From: Paenibacillaceae bacterium GAS479
GTDB lineage: Bacteria > Bacillota > Bacilli > Paenibacillales > Paenibacillaceae
DNA: 64,000 nt
Assembly: GCA_900105225.1 (NCBI GenBank)
Contig: LT629764.1
Span: 1,231,501 to 1,295,500 of the forward strand
Direction: 5' to 3'
The notes beneath the pieces are model-generated. The model saw only the letters and a program-made list of their open reading frames with translations, did not search any database and had not been told where the DNA came from. Numbering within the stretch: position 1 is the stretch's first letter; each line of letters begins with the position of its first letter. Positions 33,663-46,089 of the stretch are shown piece after piece. The translations under genes were made by a program, and so were the position numbers.

Positions 33663-34109
33663 TTATGCGTCACTCACAGTTACATTGACAACTCCATTGT
33701 AGAGTTTCGAATTCGAAGTCATTGAATTGGGGCGCCCAACAAATACACGCCAGTCAATTCCGCTATTTCTCGTTTCGAAAGTCAGTGAAAGTGCGCCTAT
33801 CCTACTTCCTCCTGTTGAATAGACGACGTATTGGGCAACCGCAGTAGTCGTTTGGTAGAAAGCCTTGGCCACAACCTCGAAACGATAGTTGCCCCCAGGA
33901 GGAACCGTATTGGGCGACGGCCCGGGAGATTCAAAGTCTCCTGAAAAAGAGGTGCTTACAAAATTATAATCACGGGTTCTGTTTTGCAAAAGAAAACCTT
34001 TGGATCCCGCGATGGATACTTCCTCTTCTGCTTCCAAGCTATTGCAGCCGAAGAGACTAGTAACAATAACTAGCAAAATAAACAACACTAAAACCAGGCC
34101 TATTTGCAT
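33663..34109 (-). CDS. Small membrane-anchored beta-rich protein, one of a divergent pair
   Basis: A 148-residue protein with no recognised family. Residues 4-20 are a hydrophobic helix (IGLVLVLFILLVIVTSL) nearly the same as that of YjcZ/YhaX-type sporulation peptides, ending at a Cys (FGC22) that could be a lipidation site. The rest (about 35-148) alternates polar and hydrophobic residues like a beta-sandwich: KGFLLQNRT, a Pro/Gly loop, NYRFEVVAKAFY, AQYVVYSTGG, IGALSLTFE, NGVVNVTVSD. The order of motifs recalls aegerolysin-type or small pore-forming domains, but only loosely. The start at 34109 follows GGAGGTAGGAG. A homologue is encoded divergently at 34325. Confidence 0.65.
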   Translation of the reverse strand: MQIGLVLVLFILLVIVTSLFGCNSLEAEEEVSIAGSKGFLLQNRTRDYNFVSTSFSGDFESPGPSPNTVPPGGNYRFEVVAKAFYQTTTAVAQYVVYSTGGSRIGALSLTFETRNSGIDWRVFVGRPNSMTSNSKLYNGVVNVTVSDA

Positions 34110-34324
34110 GCTCCTACCTCCAAACATGTTCTATCAACATAGTATGGAGCTTCTCATAATATTGACTGGGCTACTTTTCAATGAATCTGGATTTTAAGCC
34201 GTTGTTTCAATAAACTAAGAAACCGCCTTTTTTCCTATCGAGGCGCAGTAACCCTCACAGTTTTAAAGCTTCGCACATATTATTGATAGGAACAGAGTTC
34301 GATATTTCAAAAGGGGATGTTAGA

Positions 34325-34777
34325 ATGAACTTTAGAGTTATTCTTGTTTTGTTTATTTTGCTCGTTGTTGTGACAAGTCTAATTTCGGGAAAAGCGGTAG
34401 CGAATTCACCTGAAAATGGATCTGTCTCTGCTCTGAATTCTCAAGGTTTTGATGTCCATAATAATTCTAGCCGTATTTATTTTGTGTTCGTAACGTCTGA
34501 CGGTAACATCTCTAATCCTACCGATCCGGTTTTGGTAGCAAATAACGGTTATCATCATTACGAGCTTAAACTTGGCAACATATTTCTTAGCGATAATCTA
34601 GCCACAATTTATTACGATGCCTATAACATGCAGAACGAAAAAGTTGGGGAGCTTCAGATCAATTTTTTATGTAGAATTGTTCAGTTTATTAAACACAATA
34701 TTACTACCGTTTTGGTAAATACAGCACCTGTTAATACTTCAACCGATTCAATCTCAGTAACGATAACCGATTTGTAG
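34325..34777 (+). CDS. Small membrane-anchored or secreted beta-rich protein, partner of the 33663 gene
   Basis: A 150-residue relative of the divergent protein at 33663. Same hydrophobic start (FRVILVLFILLVVVTSL) but without the Cys; instead GKAVA-N could be cut by signal peptidase I. The body keeps the shared pattern: SQGFDVHNNSS, Asn/Pro loop (ISNPTDPVLVANNG), HHYELKL, ATIYYDAYNMQNEKVGELQINF and a final SISVTITDL strand matching NVTVSD of the partner. AAAAGGGG stands 8 bases before the ATG. Possible mother-cell-type -10 (CATATTATT near 34277) is weak evidence for sporulation expression. Function unknown. Confidence 0.65.
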   Translation: MNFRVILVLFILLVVVTSLISGKAVANSPENGSVSALNSQGFDVHNNSSRIYFVFVTSDGNISNPTDPVLVANNGYHHYELKLGNIFLSDNLATIYYDAYNMQNEKVGELQINFLCRIVQFIKHNITTVLVNTAPVNTSTDSISVTITDL

Positions 34778-34810
34778 TTTAGCAGAACGTAGCCTTTGGC
34801 CTACTCAGTA

Positions 34811-34852
34811 AAACAGACAGCGCGCCCGCTTACGCGGACGCGCTGTTTGTTT
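34811..34852. terminator. Bidirectional terminator between the small plus-strand gene and gltB
   Basis: CAGCGCGCCCGC pairs with GCGGACGCGCTG (one mismatch) within A/T-rich bases AAACA/TGTTT, so it can act for both convergent genes. It lies 17 bases after the gltB stop. Confidence 0.8.
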
Positions 34853-34868
34853 ACTAACGGCTATCGAA

Positions 34869-39476
<4,608 letters not shown>

Positions 39477-39692
39477 CGGATGCAACCTTTCTGTCGGAGG
39501 ATGGATATAAAAACGGACAGCAGCGAAGGCTTCATATTATATAGACATCTTCATTCCGGATGGCTTTCCGATGAATAAAGATGCATATTAATACATATCC
39601 ATTAACTGCCGTCCCGTAATTAATAGGGCAGAAATCGGTCGGTTCTCCGGGGGCAAAACCCCGTCAAAAGATAGGCCGGTTGATATAGTTAT
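39477..39692 (-). promoter_or_regulatory. Long structured 5' leader of gltB
   Basis: About 215 bases separate the promoter from the gltB start. The leader holds CTGCC/GGCAG (around 39605-39634), a GGGG-TTTT-GCCCC hairpin within CCGG/CCGG bases (39645-39675) and CATCTT/AAGATG with inner CGG/CCG pairs (39546-39583). None ends in a clear T-run. It does not match the glutamine (glnA) or other riboswitch consensus I know. It may be a cis-regulatory RNA or a site region for a GltC/TnrA-type protein. Confidence 0.4.
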
Positions 39693-39698
39693 TCCTTG

Positions 39699-39727
39699 AT
39701 TTTATCACTTGGAACGAGGTATATCAA
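39699..39727 (-). promoter_or_regulatory. gltB: Sigma-A promoter of gltB
   Basis: Minus strand: -35 TTGATA (39722-39727), 17-base spacer, -10 TAAAAT (39699-39704), start near 39692. Both boxes are one base from consensus. Confidence 0.75.
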
Positions 39728-40049
39728 TTTAATCTTTTTATGAACATGATTACGATCTCTAATCAAGACGACTCGCTTCCCTTGTGCGACAAGGGTTTGA
39801 AGGCTCTCCCCCCATACTTTGCCACGCTACAGCGGCGCTTCTGCATTCATCCTATCATACGGCTTGGCCCCTTGGGTATACCAAGTTTAAGGAATTGCGA
39901 ATCTTCCCGAATCTTGACACCTGGCGTCAGATTGAAGTCATGCAAAAGATGTATACTCATGCAAATTTTCCGACTAAAACTACATGCTTCGAAGCTTGAA
40001 AATGATGTAAACGCTATCTTGCTGTCAGCTTGTCGGAAGGATTATGCTA

Positions 40050-40436
40050 TCAGTATTCCGACGCTACCGCCCGCAACTGATCAGCCGCGCGACCCGCCCA
40101 GCGCTGCAGCCGCTCCAGCTCCTCTAATGCCTGTTGCACCGCGCGATCGCGGGATTCATTGTAGTCGGGCAGTGCGGACGCTGCGAATGGTTTGATTTCC
40201 CGGTTCAATACAAGAGCCTTCTCCCGGTGGGCCAGAGCTTTCCGCTCATGGAAAAAAGGTACATCCGGATTATACGGATTATGCAGATCCCCTTGCTCGG
40301 GATGCCGCAGTACCGCCAACGTCTCCACGACGCTGCGCGGGGTGCCCTCCTCAACAATTCGTCCCGCATATTCGCCTGTTTTATAGGAAAACTGTACCCA
40401 TTCTTCCTTCGCTGAGGTCTGTTGTTCCGATGTCAT
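40050..40436 (-). CDS. kapB: Kinase-associated lipoprotein B homologue
   Basis: A 128-residue protein, the same length as KapB of B. subtilis, which is needed for signalling through sporulation kinase KinB. Matching segments: FSYKTGEYAGRIVEE, VETLAVLRHPEQGDLHNPYNPDVPFFHERKALA cut into the conserved HPxQGDLHNP and VPFFHERxALxxRE motifs, then IKPFAASALPDYNESRDRAVQ. No KinB gene is nearby, and despite the name there is no lipobox, as in the family. The start at 40436 follows AAAGGAG; longer frames upstream lack a ribosome site. It is divergent from the UgtP-like gene and preceded downstream by the gltB promoter. Confidence 0.88.
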   Translation of the reverse strand: MTSEQQTSAKEEWVQFSYKTGEYAGRIVEEGTPRSVVETLAVLRHPEQGDLHNPYNPDVPFFHERKALAHREKALVLNREIKPFAASALPDYNESRDRAVQQALEELERLQRWAGRAADQLRAVASEY

Positions 40437-40570
40437 ATCAGCATCCGCTCCTTTATCGATTCTCCCCACAGAATATAGGAAGCTGCTCTCGGAGACAAGC
40501 GACCAAGCCCGAGCTTGTCTTCTATACCGTGCTCGTCGTAATATTGGAAGAGAGAAAAGTAGGTGAGTGC

Positions 40571-41689
40571 ATGCGTAAAAAAAGAGTGCTTCTGCTCTCG
40601 GAGGGGTTCGGGTCCGGTCATACCCAGGCGGCATATGCGCTCGCTGCCGGCCTAAGGCAGCTGTCACCGGATGTCCAGACCCGAGTGCTGGAGTTGGGCA
40701 AATTCCTGAATCCGGTGTTAGCCCCCCTTATTATGTCTGCTTATCGCAAGACAGTCGGCAAACAGCCTAAGCTGGTAGGCATGATGTACCGCACCAACTA
40801 TAAGCGTTCTTTCAACCGGTTCACGCAGCTTGCCATTCACCGGATCTTCTATACCCAGACCGAGCAGGTCATCCAGCAGCTCAGGCCTGAGATCATCATC
40901 TGCACGCATCCAGCTCCCAACGCCGCAGTGGCCCGTCTTAAGAGGCTTGGACTCGACATCCCGCTGTATACGCTGATTACGGATTATGACGCGCACGGAA
41001 CTTGGGCAAATACGGAAGTCAATCACTACCTCGTGTCCATACCCGTTGTCAAAACAAAGCTGATGGCGAGAGGGATTCCGCCTGCGCGCATTGAAGTGAC
41101 CGGCATTCCTGTCCACCCTCAGTTCTGGCAGTCTCAGGACCAGGCGGAGGCGCGGAGCGAGCTCGGCCTGATAAATATGCCTACCGTGCTCATTATGGGC
41201 GGAGGCTGGGGGCTGATGGAGGAAGAAGACGGGTTCTTTACTTACATGACCAAATTTCGTGACGAGGTACAGATGATTTTCTGCTGCGGCACCAACGAGA
41301 AATCGAGGGAGAGCATGCTGGCCGACAAGCGCTTCGTCCATCCCAACATCCATGTACTCGGCTTCACACGCGAGATCTCCAAGCTGATGGACGCCGCCGA
41401 CTTGCTCGTTACCAAGCCTGGCGGCATGACATGTACAGAAGGGATGAGCAAGGGCATCCCCATGCTGTTCTACAAACCGATTCCCGGCCAGGAGGAAGAG
41501 AATCTGGAGTATTTTGTGGGCAACGGCTTCGGTGAAATGATGCATTCAATGGGTACGATTGATCGATGGTTCCGCCAGATCCAGGAGCCGTACAGCTCCG
41601 GCCAGCACCGCCAGCGACTACAGTCCAAGAGCAGCCAGCAGTACGATCCGCTGGAATGCCCTACTGCCGTGCTGAGGCTGATGAAATGA
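40571..41689 (+). CDS. UgtP/MGDG-synthase-type glycolipid glycosyltransferase
   Basis: A 372-residue GT28-type enzyme that adds glucose or galactose from the UDP-sugar to diacylglycerol, making glycolipids for the membrane or the lipoteichoic acid anchor. The N-terminal MGDG-synthase domain begins RVLLLSEGFGSGHTQAAYAL, with CTHPAPNAAVARLK and LITDYDAHGTWANTEVNHYLV. The donor domain has VLIMGGGWGLMEEED, HVLGFTREISKLMDAADLLVTKPGGMTCTEGMSKGIPML in the usual GGxT order, and PIPGQEEEN. The last 40 residues are Ser/Gln-rich and less conserved. The related 1,2-diacylglycerol glucosyltransferases of Firmicutes are the nearest; a MurG-like role is excluded by the N-terminal domain. Confidence 0.85.
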   Translation: MRKKRVLLLSEGFGSGHTQAAYALAAGLRQLSPDVQTRVLELGKFLNPVLAPLIMSAYRKTVGKQPKLVGMMYRTNYKRSFNRFTQLAIHRIFYTQTEQVIQQLRPEIIICTHPAPNAAVARLKRLGLDIPLYTLITDYDAHGTWANTEVNHYLVSIPVVKTKLMARGIPPARIEVTGIPVHPQFWQSQDQAEARSELGLINMPTVLIMGGGWGLMEEEDGFFTYMTKFRDEVQMIFCCGTNEKSRESMLADKRFVHPNIHVLGFTREISKLMDAADLLVTKPGGMTCTEGMSKGIPMLFYKPIPGQEEENLEYFVGNGFGEMMHSMGTIDRWFRQIQEPYSSGQHRQRLQSKSSQQYDPLECPTAVLRLMK

Positions 41690-41718
41690 ATATAAGTGAA
41701 GCTTAAATTTTTGATTAA

Positions 41719-41747
41719 GGGGACGGGAAGCCGCCCCCTCCCTTTTT
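41719..41747 (+). terminator. Intrinsic terminator after the UgtP-like gene
   Basis: GGGG-A-CGG pairs with CCG-C-CCCC around a GAAG loop, followed shortly by CCCTTTTT, 30 bases after the stop codon. Confidence 0.75.
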
Positions 41748-41811
41748 GAAATTTTTGAACAACAAGAATAGACTTGCAACTCTTTAGGAAGACCACCGAG
41801 GAGATGAATAT

Positions 41812-43224
41812 ATGGACAACAAAGCATTGGATGGAAAAACGGTAATCGTAAGGCTAGAAATTGAATCGGGCACCAACTTCAGCTCGGTCGTTTCTGCAAT
41901 CGAGGCTGCCGGGGGCGACGTGATCGCCATTGACGTAATTCAGACGAGCAAGGGCAGCACGACTCGCGACCTTACAGTCAAAGTAAAGGACACAGGAACG
42001 ACAGAAAGGCTAGGCAAGTCGCTGGGGCTTCTGAGCGGAATCCGGGTCATCAATACATCCGACCGTACATTCCTGCTTCATCTTGGCGGCAAAATTACCA
42101 TCCAGCCCAAAACCCCGATTCAGAACCGGGATGATCTGTCGAGGGTATACACTCCAGAAGTGGCACGTGTTTGCACAGCCATCTACGAAGATCCGTCCAA
42201 AGCGTTCTCGCTGACGATTAAACGTAACACGGTTGCCGTCGTCTCCGACGGAAGCGCAGTTCTCGGACTCGGCAATATCGGGCCGGAAGCAGCAATGCCC
42301 GTTATGGAAGGCAAAGCGATGCTGTTCAAGCAATTTGCCGATGTGGATGCTTTTCCGATCTGTCTGGACACCCAAGATACCGAAGCAATCATTGCTGCAG
42401 TGAAAGCGATTGCACCTGGTTTTGGCGGCATCAACCTGGAGGACATTTCTTCCCCTCGCTGCTTTGAGATTGAAGAGCGGCTGCGTGAAGAGCTCAACAT
42501 CCCGGTTTTCCACGATGACCAGCACGGCACCGCCGTCGTGTTGTACGCAGGCTTGATCAACGCGCTGCGCCTGACTGGCAAGCGGATTGAAGATGCTCGC
42601 ATCGTTGTATGCGGAATTGGAGCGGCAGGTACAGCCTGCACCAAAATGCTCATCGCCGGAGGAGCCCGTAACGTGCTTGGCGTTGATCGTGACGGGATTT
42701 TAACAGCTGATCGCGATTACGCCCATCCAATGTGGAATTGGTACGCAGCCAACACGAATCCGGAGCGCATGACCGGCGGCCTCGCCGACGCGCTGCGTGG
42801 TGCGGATGTATTCATCGGCCTGTCGGCCGGGGGCATTCTCAAGCGCGAGATGGTACTTACGATGAACGAGCAGCCGATCGTATTCGCTATGGCGAACCCT
42901 GACCCGGAAATTCGGCCCGAGGACGCGGAGGACATCGTAGCCGTCATTGCTACTGGCCGTTCGGATTTCCCGAACCAGATCAATAATGTACTTTGCTTCC
43001 CAGGTATTTTCCGCGGTGCGCTGGATTGCCGTGCCGTAACGATCAATGAAGAAATGAAGCTGGCCGCAGCTGAAGCGATCGCCTCCACCGTAGGCGAAGA
43101 TGAGCTTAGCCGCAGCTACATTATTCCGAGCGTGTTCAACACGAAGGTAGTTGAAGAAGTTCGTCGGCGCGTTGTGCAGGCGGCCCGCGCCAGCGGCGTC
43201 GCTCGCCGGAATCCGAAGGAGTAG
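41812..43224 (+). CDS. NAD(P)-dependent malic enzyme with N-terminal ACT domain
   Basis: Decarboxylates malate to pyruvate, linking the citric-acid cycle and glycolysis. The 470 residues begin with an ACT-like regulatory domain (about 8-90: VIVRLEIESGTNFSSVVSAIEAAGGDVIAID cut by loops), then the catalytic part: RVYTPEVARVC, TIKRNTVAVVSDGSAVLGLGNIGPEAAMPVMEGKA in its usual place with the catalytic Lys, INLEDISSPRCFEIE, FHDDQHGTAVV (metal-binding Asp residues) and the dinucleotide fold VVCGIGAAGTACTKML. The ACT domain suggests control by a small ligand, perhaps an amino acid. AAGACCACCGAGGAG precedes the ATG. It is followed directly by the first repeat array. Confidence 0.94.
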   Translation: MDNKALDGKTVIVRLEIESGTNFSSVVSAIEAAGGDVIAIDVIQTSKGSTTRDLTVKVKDTGTTERLGKSLGLLSGIRVINTSDRTFLLHLGGKITIQPKTPIQNRDDLSRVYTPEVARVCTAIYEDPSKAFSLTIKRNTVAVVSDGSAVLGLGNIGPEAAMPVMEGKAMLFKQFADVDAFPICLDTQDTEAIIAAVKAIAPGFGGINLEDISSPRCFEIEERLREELNIPVFHDDQHGTAVVLYAGLINALRLTGKRIEDARIVVCGIGAAGTACTKMLIAGGARNVLGVDRDGILTADRDYAHPMWNWYAANTNPERMTGGLADALRGADVFIGLSAGGILKREMVLTMNEQPIVFAMANPDPEIRPEDAEDIVAVIATGRSDFPNQINNVLCFPGIFRGALDCRAVTINEEMKLAAAEAIASTVGEDELSRSYIIPSVFNTKVVEEVRRRVVQAARASGVARRNPKE

Positions 43225-43274
43225 CGGCGGCGACTTAGCTCGGCGTTATGCGAGGGCGCAGCAATGGCGCGAAG

Positions 43275-43906
43275 CAAGTAGCTTGAACTACTTGCTTCGC
43301 CCGCTTCACTTGATAAAGGCGCGCTCAAGTAACTTGGACTACTTGCTTCGCACATTTCTCTCGATAAAGGCTCGCTCAAGTAGCTTTTACTACTTGCTTC
43401 GCCCGCTTCACTCGATAAAGGTGCGCTCAAGTAGCTTGGACTACTTGCTTCGCACATTTCTCTCGATAAAGGCTCGCTCAAGTAGCTTTTACTACTTGCT
43501 TCGCCCGCTTCACTCGATAAAGGTGCGCTCAAGTAGCTTGGACTACTTGCTTCGCACATTTCTCTCGATAAAGGCTCGCTCAGGTAACTTCTACTACTTG
43601 CTTCTCCCGCTTCACTCGATAAAGGCGTGATCAAGTAGCTTGGACTACTTGCTTTGCCTGCTTCACTCGATATAGACGCGCTCAAGTAGCTTGGACTACT
43701 TGCTTTGCCTGCTTCACTCGATATAGACGCGCTCAAGTAACTTGGACTACTTGCTTCGCACATTTCTCTCGATAAAGGCTCGCTCAGGTAACTTCTACTA
43801 CTTGCTTCGCCCGCTTCACTCGATAAAGGCGCGCTCAAGTAACTTGGACTACTTGCTTCGCCCGCTTCACTCGATAAAGGCGCGCTCAAGTAGCTTTTAC
43901 TACTTG
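43275..43906. repeat. 13-copy, 51-base hairpin repeat array (array 1)
   Basis: The core CAAGTAG-N6-CTACTTG (20 bases) recurs with an exact 51-base period at 43275, 43326, 43377, 43428, 43479, 43530, 43581, 43632, 43683, 43734, 43785, 43836 and 43887. The 31-base spacers fall into a few related types (CTTCGCCCGCTTCACTCGAT..., CTTCGCACATTTCTCTCGAT..., CTTTGCCTGCTTCACTCGAT...) and the loop varies (CTTGGA, CTTTTA, CTTCTA). Variants in the left arm (CAGGTAA, CAAGTAA) weaken some stems. Because 51 is a multiple of three, long open frames appear by chance on both strands. It starts about 50 bases after the malic enzyme stop. Confidence 0.95.
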
Positions 43907-43916
43907 AGCGCGCCTT
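43877..43916. terminator. 17-base perfect hairpin closing array 1
   Basis: The last copy is extended: AAGGCGCGCTCAAGTAG pairs with CTACTTGAGCGCGCCTT around a six-base loop. No T-run follows, so it is a strong fold, possibly an RNA 3'-end protector, rather than a clear terminator. Confidence 0.55.
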
Positions 43917-43953
43917 ATTAACTACGTCGGTGCTTCATACCTACGAACATCCA

Positions 43954-44017
43954 AATCAAAAAAGCCGTCTCAGAAAGTGGAAGCTGGCTTCCATTCTCAT
44001 GAGACGGCTTTTTGATT
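43954..44017. terminator. Bidirectional terminator between malic enzyme/array 1 and the NlpC gene
   Basis: AATCAAAAAAGCCGTCTCA pairs with TGAGACGGCTTTTTGATT, with a second inner stem TGGAAG/CTTCCA. T-runs are present on both strands, serving the two convergent genes. Confidence 0.9.
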
Positions 44018-44049
44018 TCCATCGGAAATTTGGATCAAACTTGAATCAA

Positions 44050-45762
44050 TTACAATGCACTTCCGCCAAACATGAATCGATCCTTCCAAGTCGAATTCTG
44101 CGGAATTTCTGTAACTTGCACGCCGCCAGACTCCTTGGAGTAAGTCTGCAGAATTTTGTTATCACCAAGGTAAATGCCTACATGCGAGATCAGCGAAGTG
44201 TCCAGTCGTTCCTCCGCAGTCATATCCTTGCTAATTGCCGAGGTCGTAAAGAATAAGAGATCGCCTCTCTTCAAGCTGCTCCAGTCCATCGCATACCCGC
44301 CCTTATTCTTGACGTGCAGCCCTTGTCCACGGGAGTCAGCGTGCAAAGTTATATCAAGGGCATCGATAAAGGCTTGTCTCACAAAGTCCGAACAGTCAAA
44401 GGTCGTTGTATCGCTGCGGTTGGAACCGAATTCATATGGTGTGCCCAAATACTTCAGTCCTGCGGCTATAACAGCCTCCAGTTCGGTCGAAGCAAGTTCC
44501 CCAGAAACGGAATTGTCACTGCCTGGGGTAGCCGAAGGTGGAGAAATTGGTACTGGCGTCGGTGCAGGTGTTGGCGTTGCAGAAGGCGATGGACTGATGG
44601 GAAGTGTCCCAGTGACGCTAGTGTACTTCGTATCGGAGCTCACAAAGCCAATTTCACCTGATGTGTCCCGAATCTGATACCAGCTGCGATTTGTGACGGC
44701 AATAATCTGTATAACCTCACCTGTCTTGAGATAGCGAATTCGCTCGTCCGATGTGGATGGTCCCTGACGCAGCGCCACAGTAGAGACAACTTGTCCATTC
44801 GACTCAAAGCCAGGAACTACAGTAGACATTGGCGTCGACATCGGAGCCTTGCTCGGCGTTGGTGTCGGTGCTTTGCTCGACGTCGGAGCCTTGCTCGGCG
44901 TCGGCGTTGGTGTTGGTGTTGATGTCGGTGCTTTGCTCGACGTCGGAGCCTTGCTCGGCGTTGGTGTCGGTGTCGGTGTTTTGCTCGACGTCGGAGCCTT
45001 GCTCGGCGTTGGCGTTGGTGTCGGTGCTTTGCTCGACATCGGAGCCTTGCTCGGCGTCGGCGTTGGTGTCGGTGCTTTGCTCGACGTCGGAGCCTTGCTC
45101 GGCGTCGGCGTTGGTGTCGGTGCTTTGCTCGACATCGGAGCCTTGCTCGGCGTCGGCGTTGGTGTCGGTGCTTTGCTCGACATTGGAGCCTTGCTCGGCG
45201 TCGGCGTTGGTGCCGGCGCTTCACTCGACGTCGGTGTCGGCGCTTTGCTCGGTAGATCGCTAATTAGCTTAATATATTTGGAATCGGAACTTATGTATCC
45301 AGTGCTGCCCTGCTCATCCTTGATCCGATACCAGTAAGGTGTAGGAACGGAAAGAATCTGGACGGTATCGCCCTTCTTGAGATAACTGAGTCGGTCGCTC
45401 GTGGTCGAGGCGCTCGCTCGCATTGTGAGTGTAGCCAGGATCTCCGCATCCGCTTCAGTCTTCGACTTGCGGTCGACCTCTTTTTCTTCGATGATACTTA
45501 TGTATTGGCTCGATGAAGAAACATAACCGATCCTGCCTCCGCTGTCTTTGACCTTGATCCAGCTGCCATTCTCACGGCTTAATACATTCAAGGTCTCTCC
45601 TTTGGCGATCAGTTTCAATACCTTGCCCTTCGTAGAAGGTTCGGCTCTAAGGTTAATGGAAGACTTAGTCACAGCGGCTTGGGAGGCAGTGCTGGCGTGG
45701 GTCAGCGGCGCTGCTGCCAGCAGCATGCCAGCGGCCAGAACAGCAGCGATAGGCTTTCTCAT
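44050..45762 (-). CDS. Secreted SH3-domain/NlpC-P60 cell wall hydrolase with long Pro/Thr/Ser repeat linker
   Basis: A 570-residue exported peptidoglycan endopeptidase. Signal peptide about 1-24 (IAAVLAAGMLLAAAPLTHA), two SH3b wall-binding domains (about 30-90 and 105-165: INLRAEPSTKGKVLKLIAKGE, LTMRASASTTSDRLSYLKKGD), a low-complexity linker of 16-residue repeats (SKAPTPTPTPSKAPMS type, about 170-310), a third SH3b domain (about 320-385), a second Pro-rich linker, and the NlpC/P60 domain (about 435-570). The catalytic Cys is in TTFDCSDFVRQAF, the His in SHVGIYLGDN, with LQTY near the end. It should cut the stem peptide of peptidoglycan. The start at 45762 follows GAGGAG with ten bases between. 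Confidence 0.93.
   Translation of the reverse strand: MRKPIAAVLAAGMLLAAAPLTHASTASQAAVTKSSINLRAEPSTKGKVLKLIAKGETLNVLSRENGSWIKVKDSGGRIGYVSSSSQYISIIEEKEVDRKSKTEADAEILATLTMRASASTTSDRLSYLKKGDTVQILSVPTPYWYRIKDEQGSTGYISSDSKYIKLISDLPSKAPTPTSSEAPAPTPTPSKAPMSSKAPTPTPTPSKAPMSSKAPTPTPTPSKAPTSSKAPTPTPTPSKAPMSSKAPTPTPTPSKAPTSSKTPTPTPTPSKAPTSSKAPTSTPTPTPTPSKAPTSSKAPTPTPSKAPMSTPMSTVVPGFESNGQVVSTVALRQGPSTSDERIRYLKTGEVIQIIAVTNRSWYQIRDTSGEIGFVSSDTKYTSVTGTLPISPSPSATPTPAPTPVPISPPSATPGSDNSVSGELASTELEAVIAAGLKYLGTPYEFGSNRSDTTTFDCSDFVRQAFIDALDITLHADSRGQGLHVKNKGGYAMDWSSLKRGDLLFFTTSAISKDMTAEERLDTSLISHVGIYLGDNKILQTYSKESGGVQVTEIPQNSTWKDRFMFGGSAL
44845..45235 (-). repeat. 48-base coding tandem repeat inside the NlpC linker
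   Basis: About seven in-frame copies of a 48-base unit (16 codons, Ser-Lys-Ala-Pro and Thr-Pro-Thr-Pro) with small variants, including a shorter and a longer copy near 44880-44940. This is prone to slippage; copy number probably varies between strains and sets linker length. Confidence 0.85.
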
Positions 45763-46036
45763 TCGATCACGACTCCTCATCTGGTAATATTTATATTGTC
45801 GATAGTCAAGATCAGCAGCAGAAGCTTAGACCTGCTCTGATTCTATCGGCATTTAACGGGGCGACTTTTAGGCTTGTCCTGTAGAATTCACAGCGTTTTT
45901 GCGAAGTATTGGATTCTATTGTAAATTCTTGTGAACGAATGCGCATCGACCCTTGCTCCCATTTCTTGCCTAAGTTTAGGTCGGGCGCCCCTCGTATTTC
46001 ATAGAAGCCGTCATGTCCCCCATATGTAAATAAACA

Positions 46037-46082
46037 AAACAAGCCTTTCGAATCGCGAGTTCGCGATTTGAAAGGCTTGTTT
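46037..46082 (-). terminator. Intrinsic terminator downstream of the CDF exporter gene
   Basis: AAACAAGCCTTTCGAATCGCG pairs almost perfectly with its complement at 46062-46082 around AGTT; on the minus strand it runs into TTTTGTTTATTT. It also stands just upstream of the NlpC promoter region. Confidence 0.85.
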
Positions 46083-46089
46083 GACAATC

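Noticed and set aside
39600-39690. Known riboswitch in the gltB leader
   Set aside because: GGGGCAAAACCCC-like bases suggested a c-di-GMP or other known class, but the order of conserved elements does not fit any consensus I could recall, including the glutamine riboswitch.
39740-40195. 151-codon plus-strand frame between gltB and kapB
   Set aside because: No ribosome site, no domain, and its 3' half is antisense to kapB.
43116-43889. Minus-strand protein of 17-residue repeats (and plus-strand counterparts)
   Set aside because: The frame is open only because the 51-base unit is a multiple of three and lacks stops; it overlaps the malic enzyme end, and no ribosome site or known repeat protein matches. 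The minus frame at 60397-60669 is rejected for the same reason.
43275-43906. CRISPR array
   Set aside because: Period and palindromic core look similar at first glance, but the 31-base spacers are repeated, not unique, and no cas genes are present. The same holds for 60514-60994.
44829-45337. Plus-strand Val/Gly- or Ser/Leu-rich proteins
   Set aside because: Antisense shadows of the Pro/Thr/Ser linker repeat of the NlpC hydrolase.
45812-46087. 91-codon minus-strand frame
   Set aside because: Its start lies at the terminator hairpin and the residues match no family.
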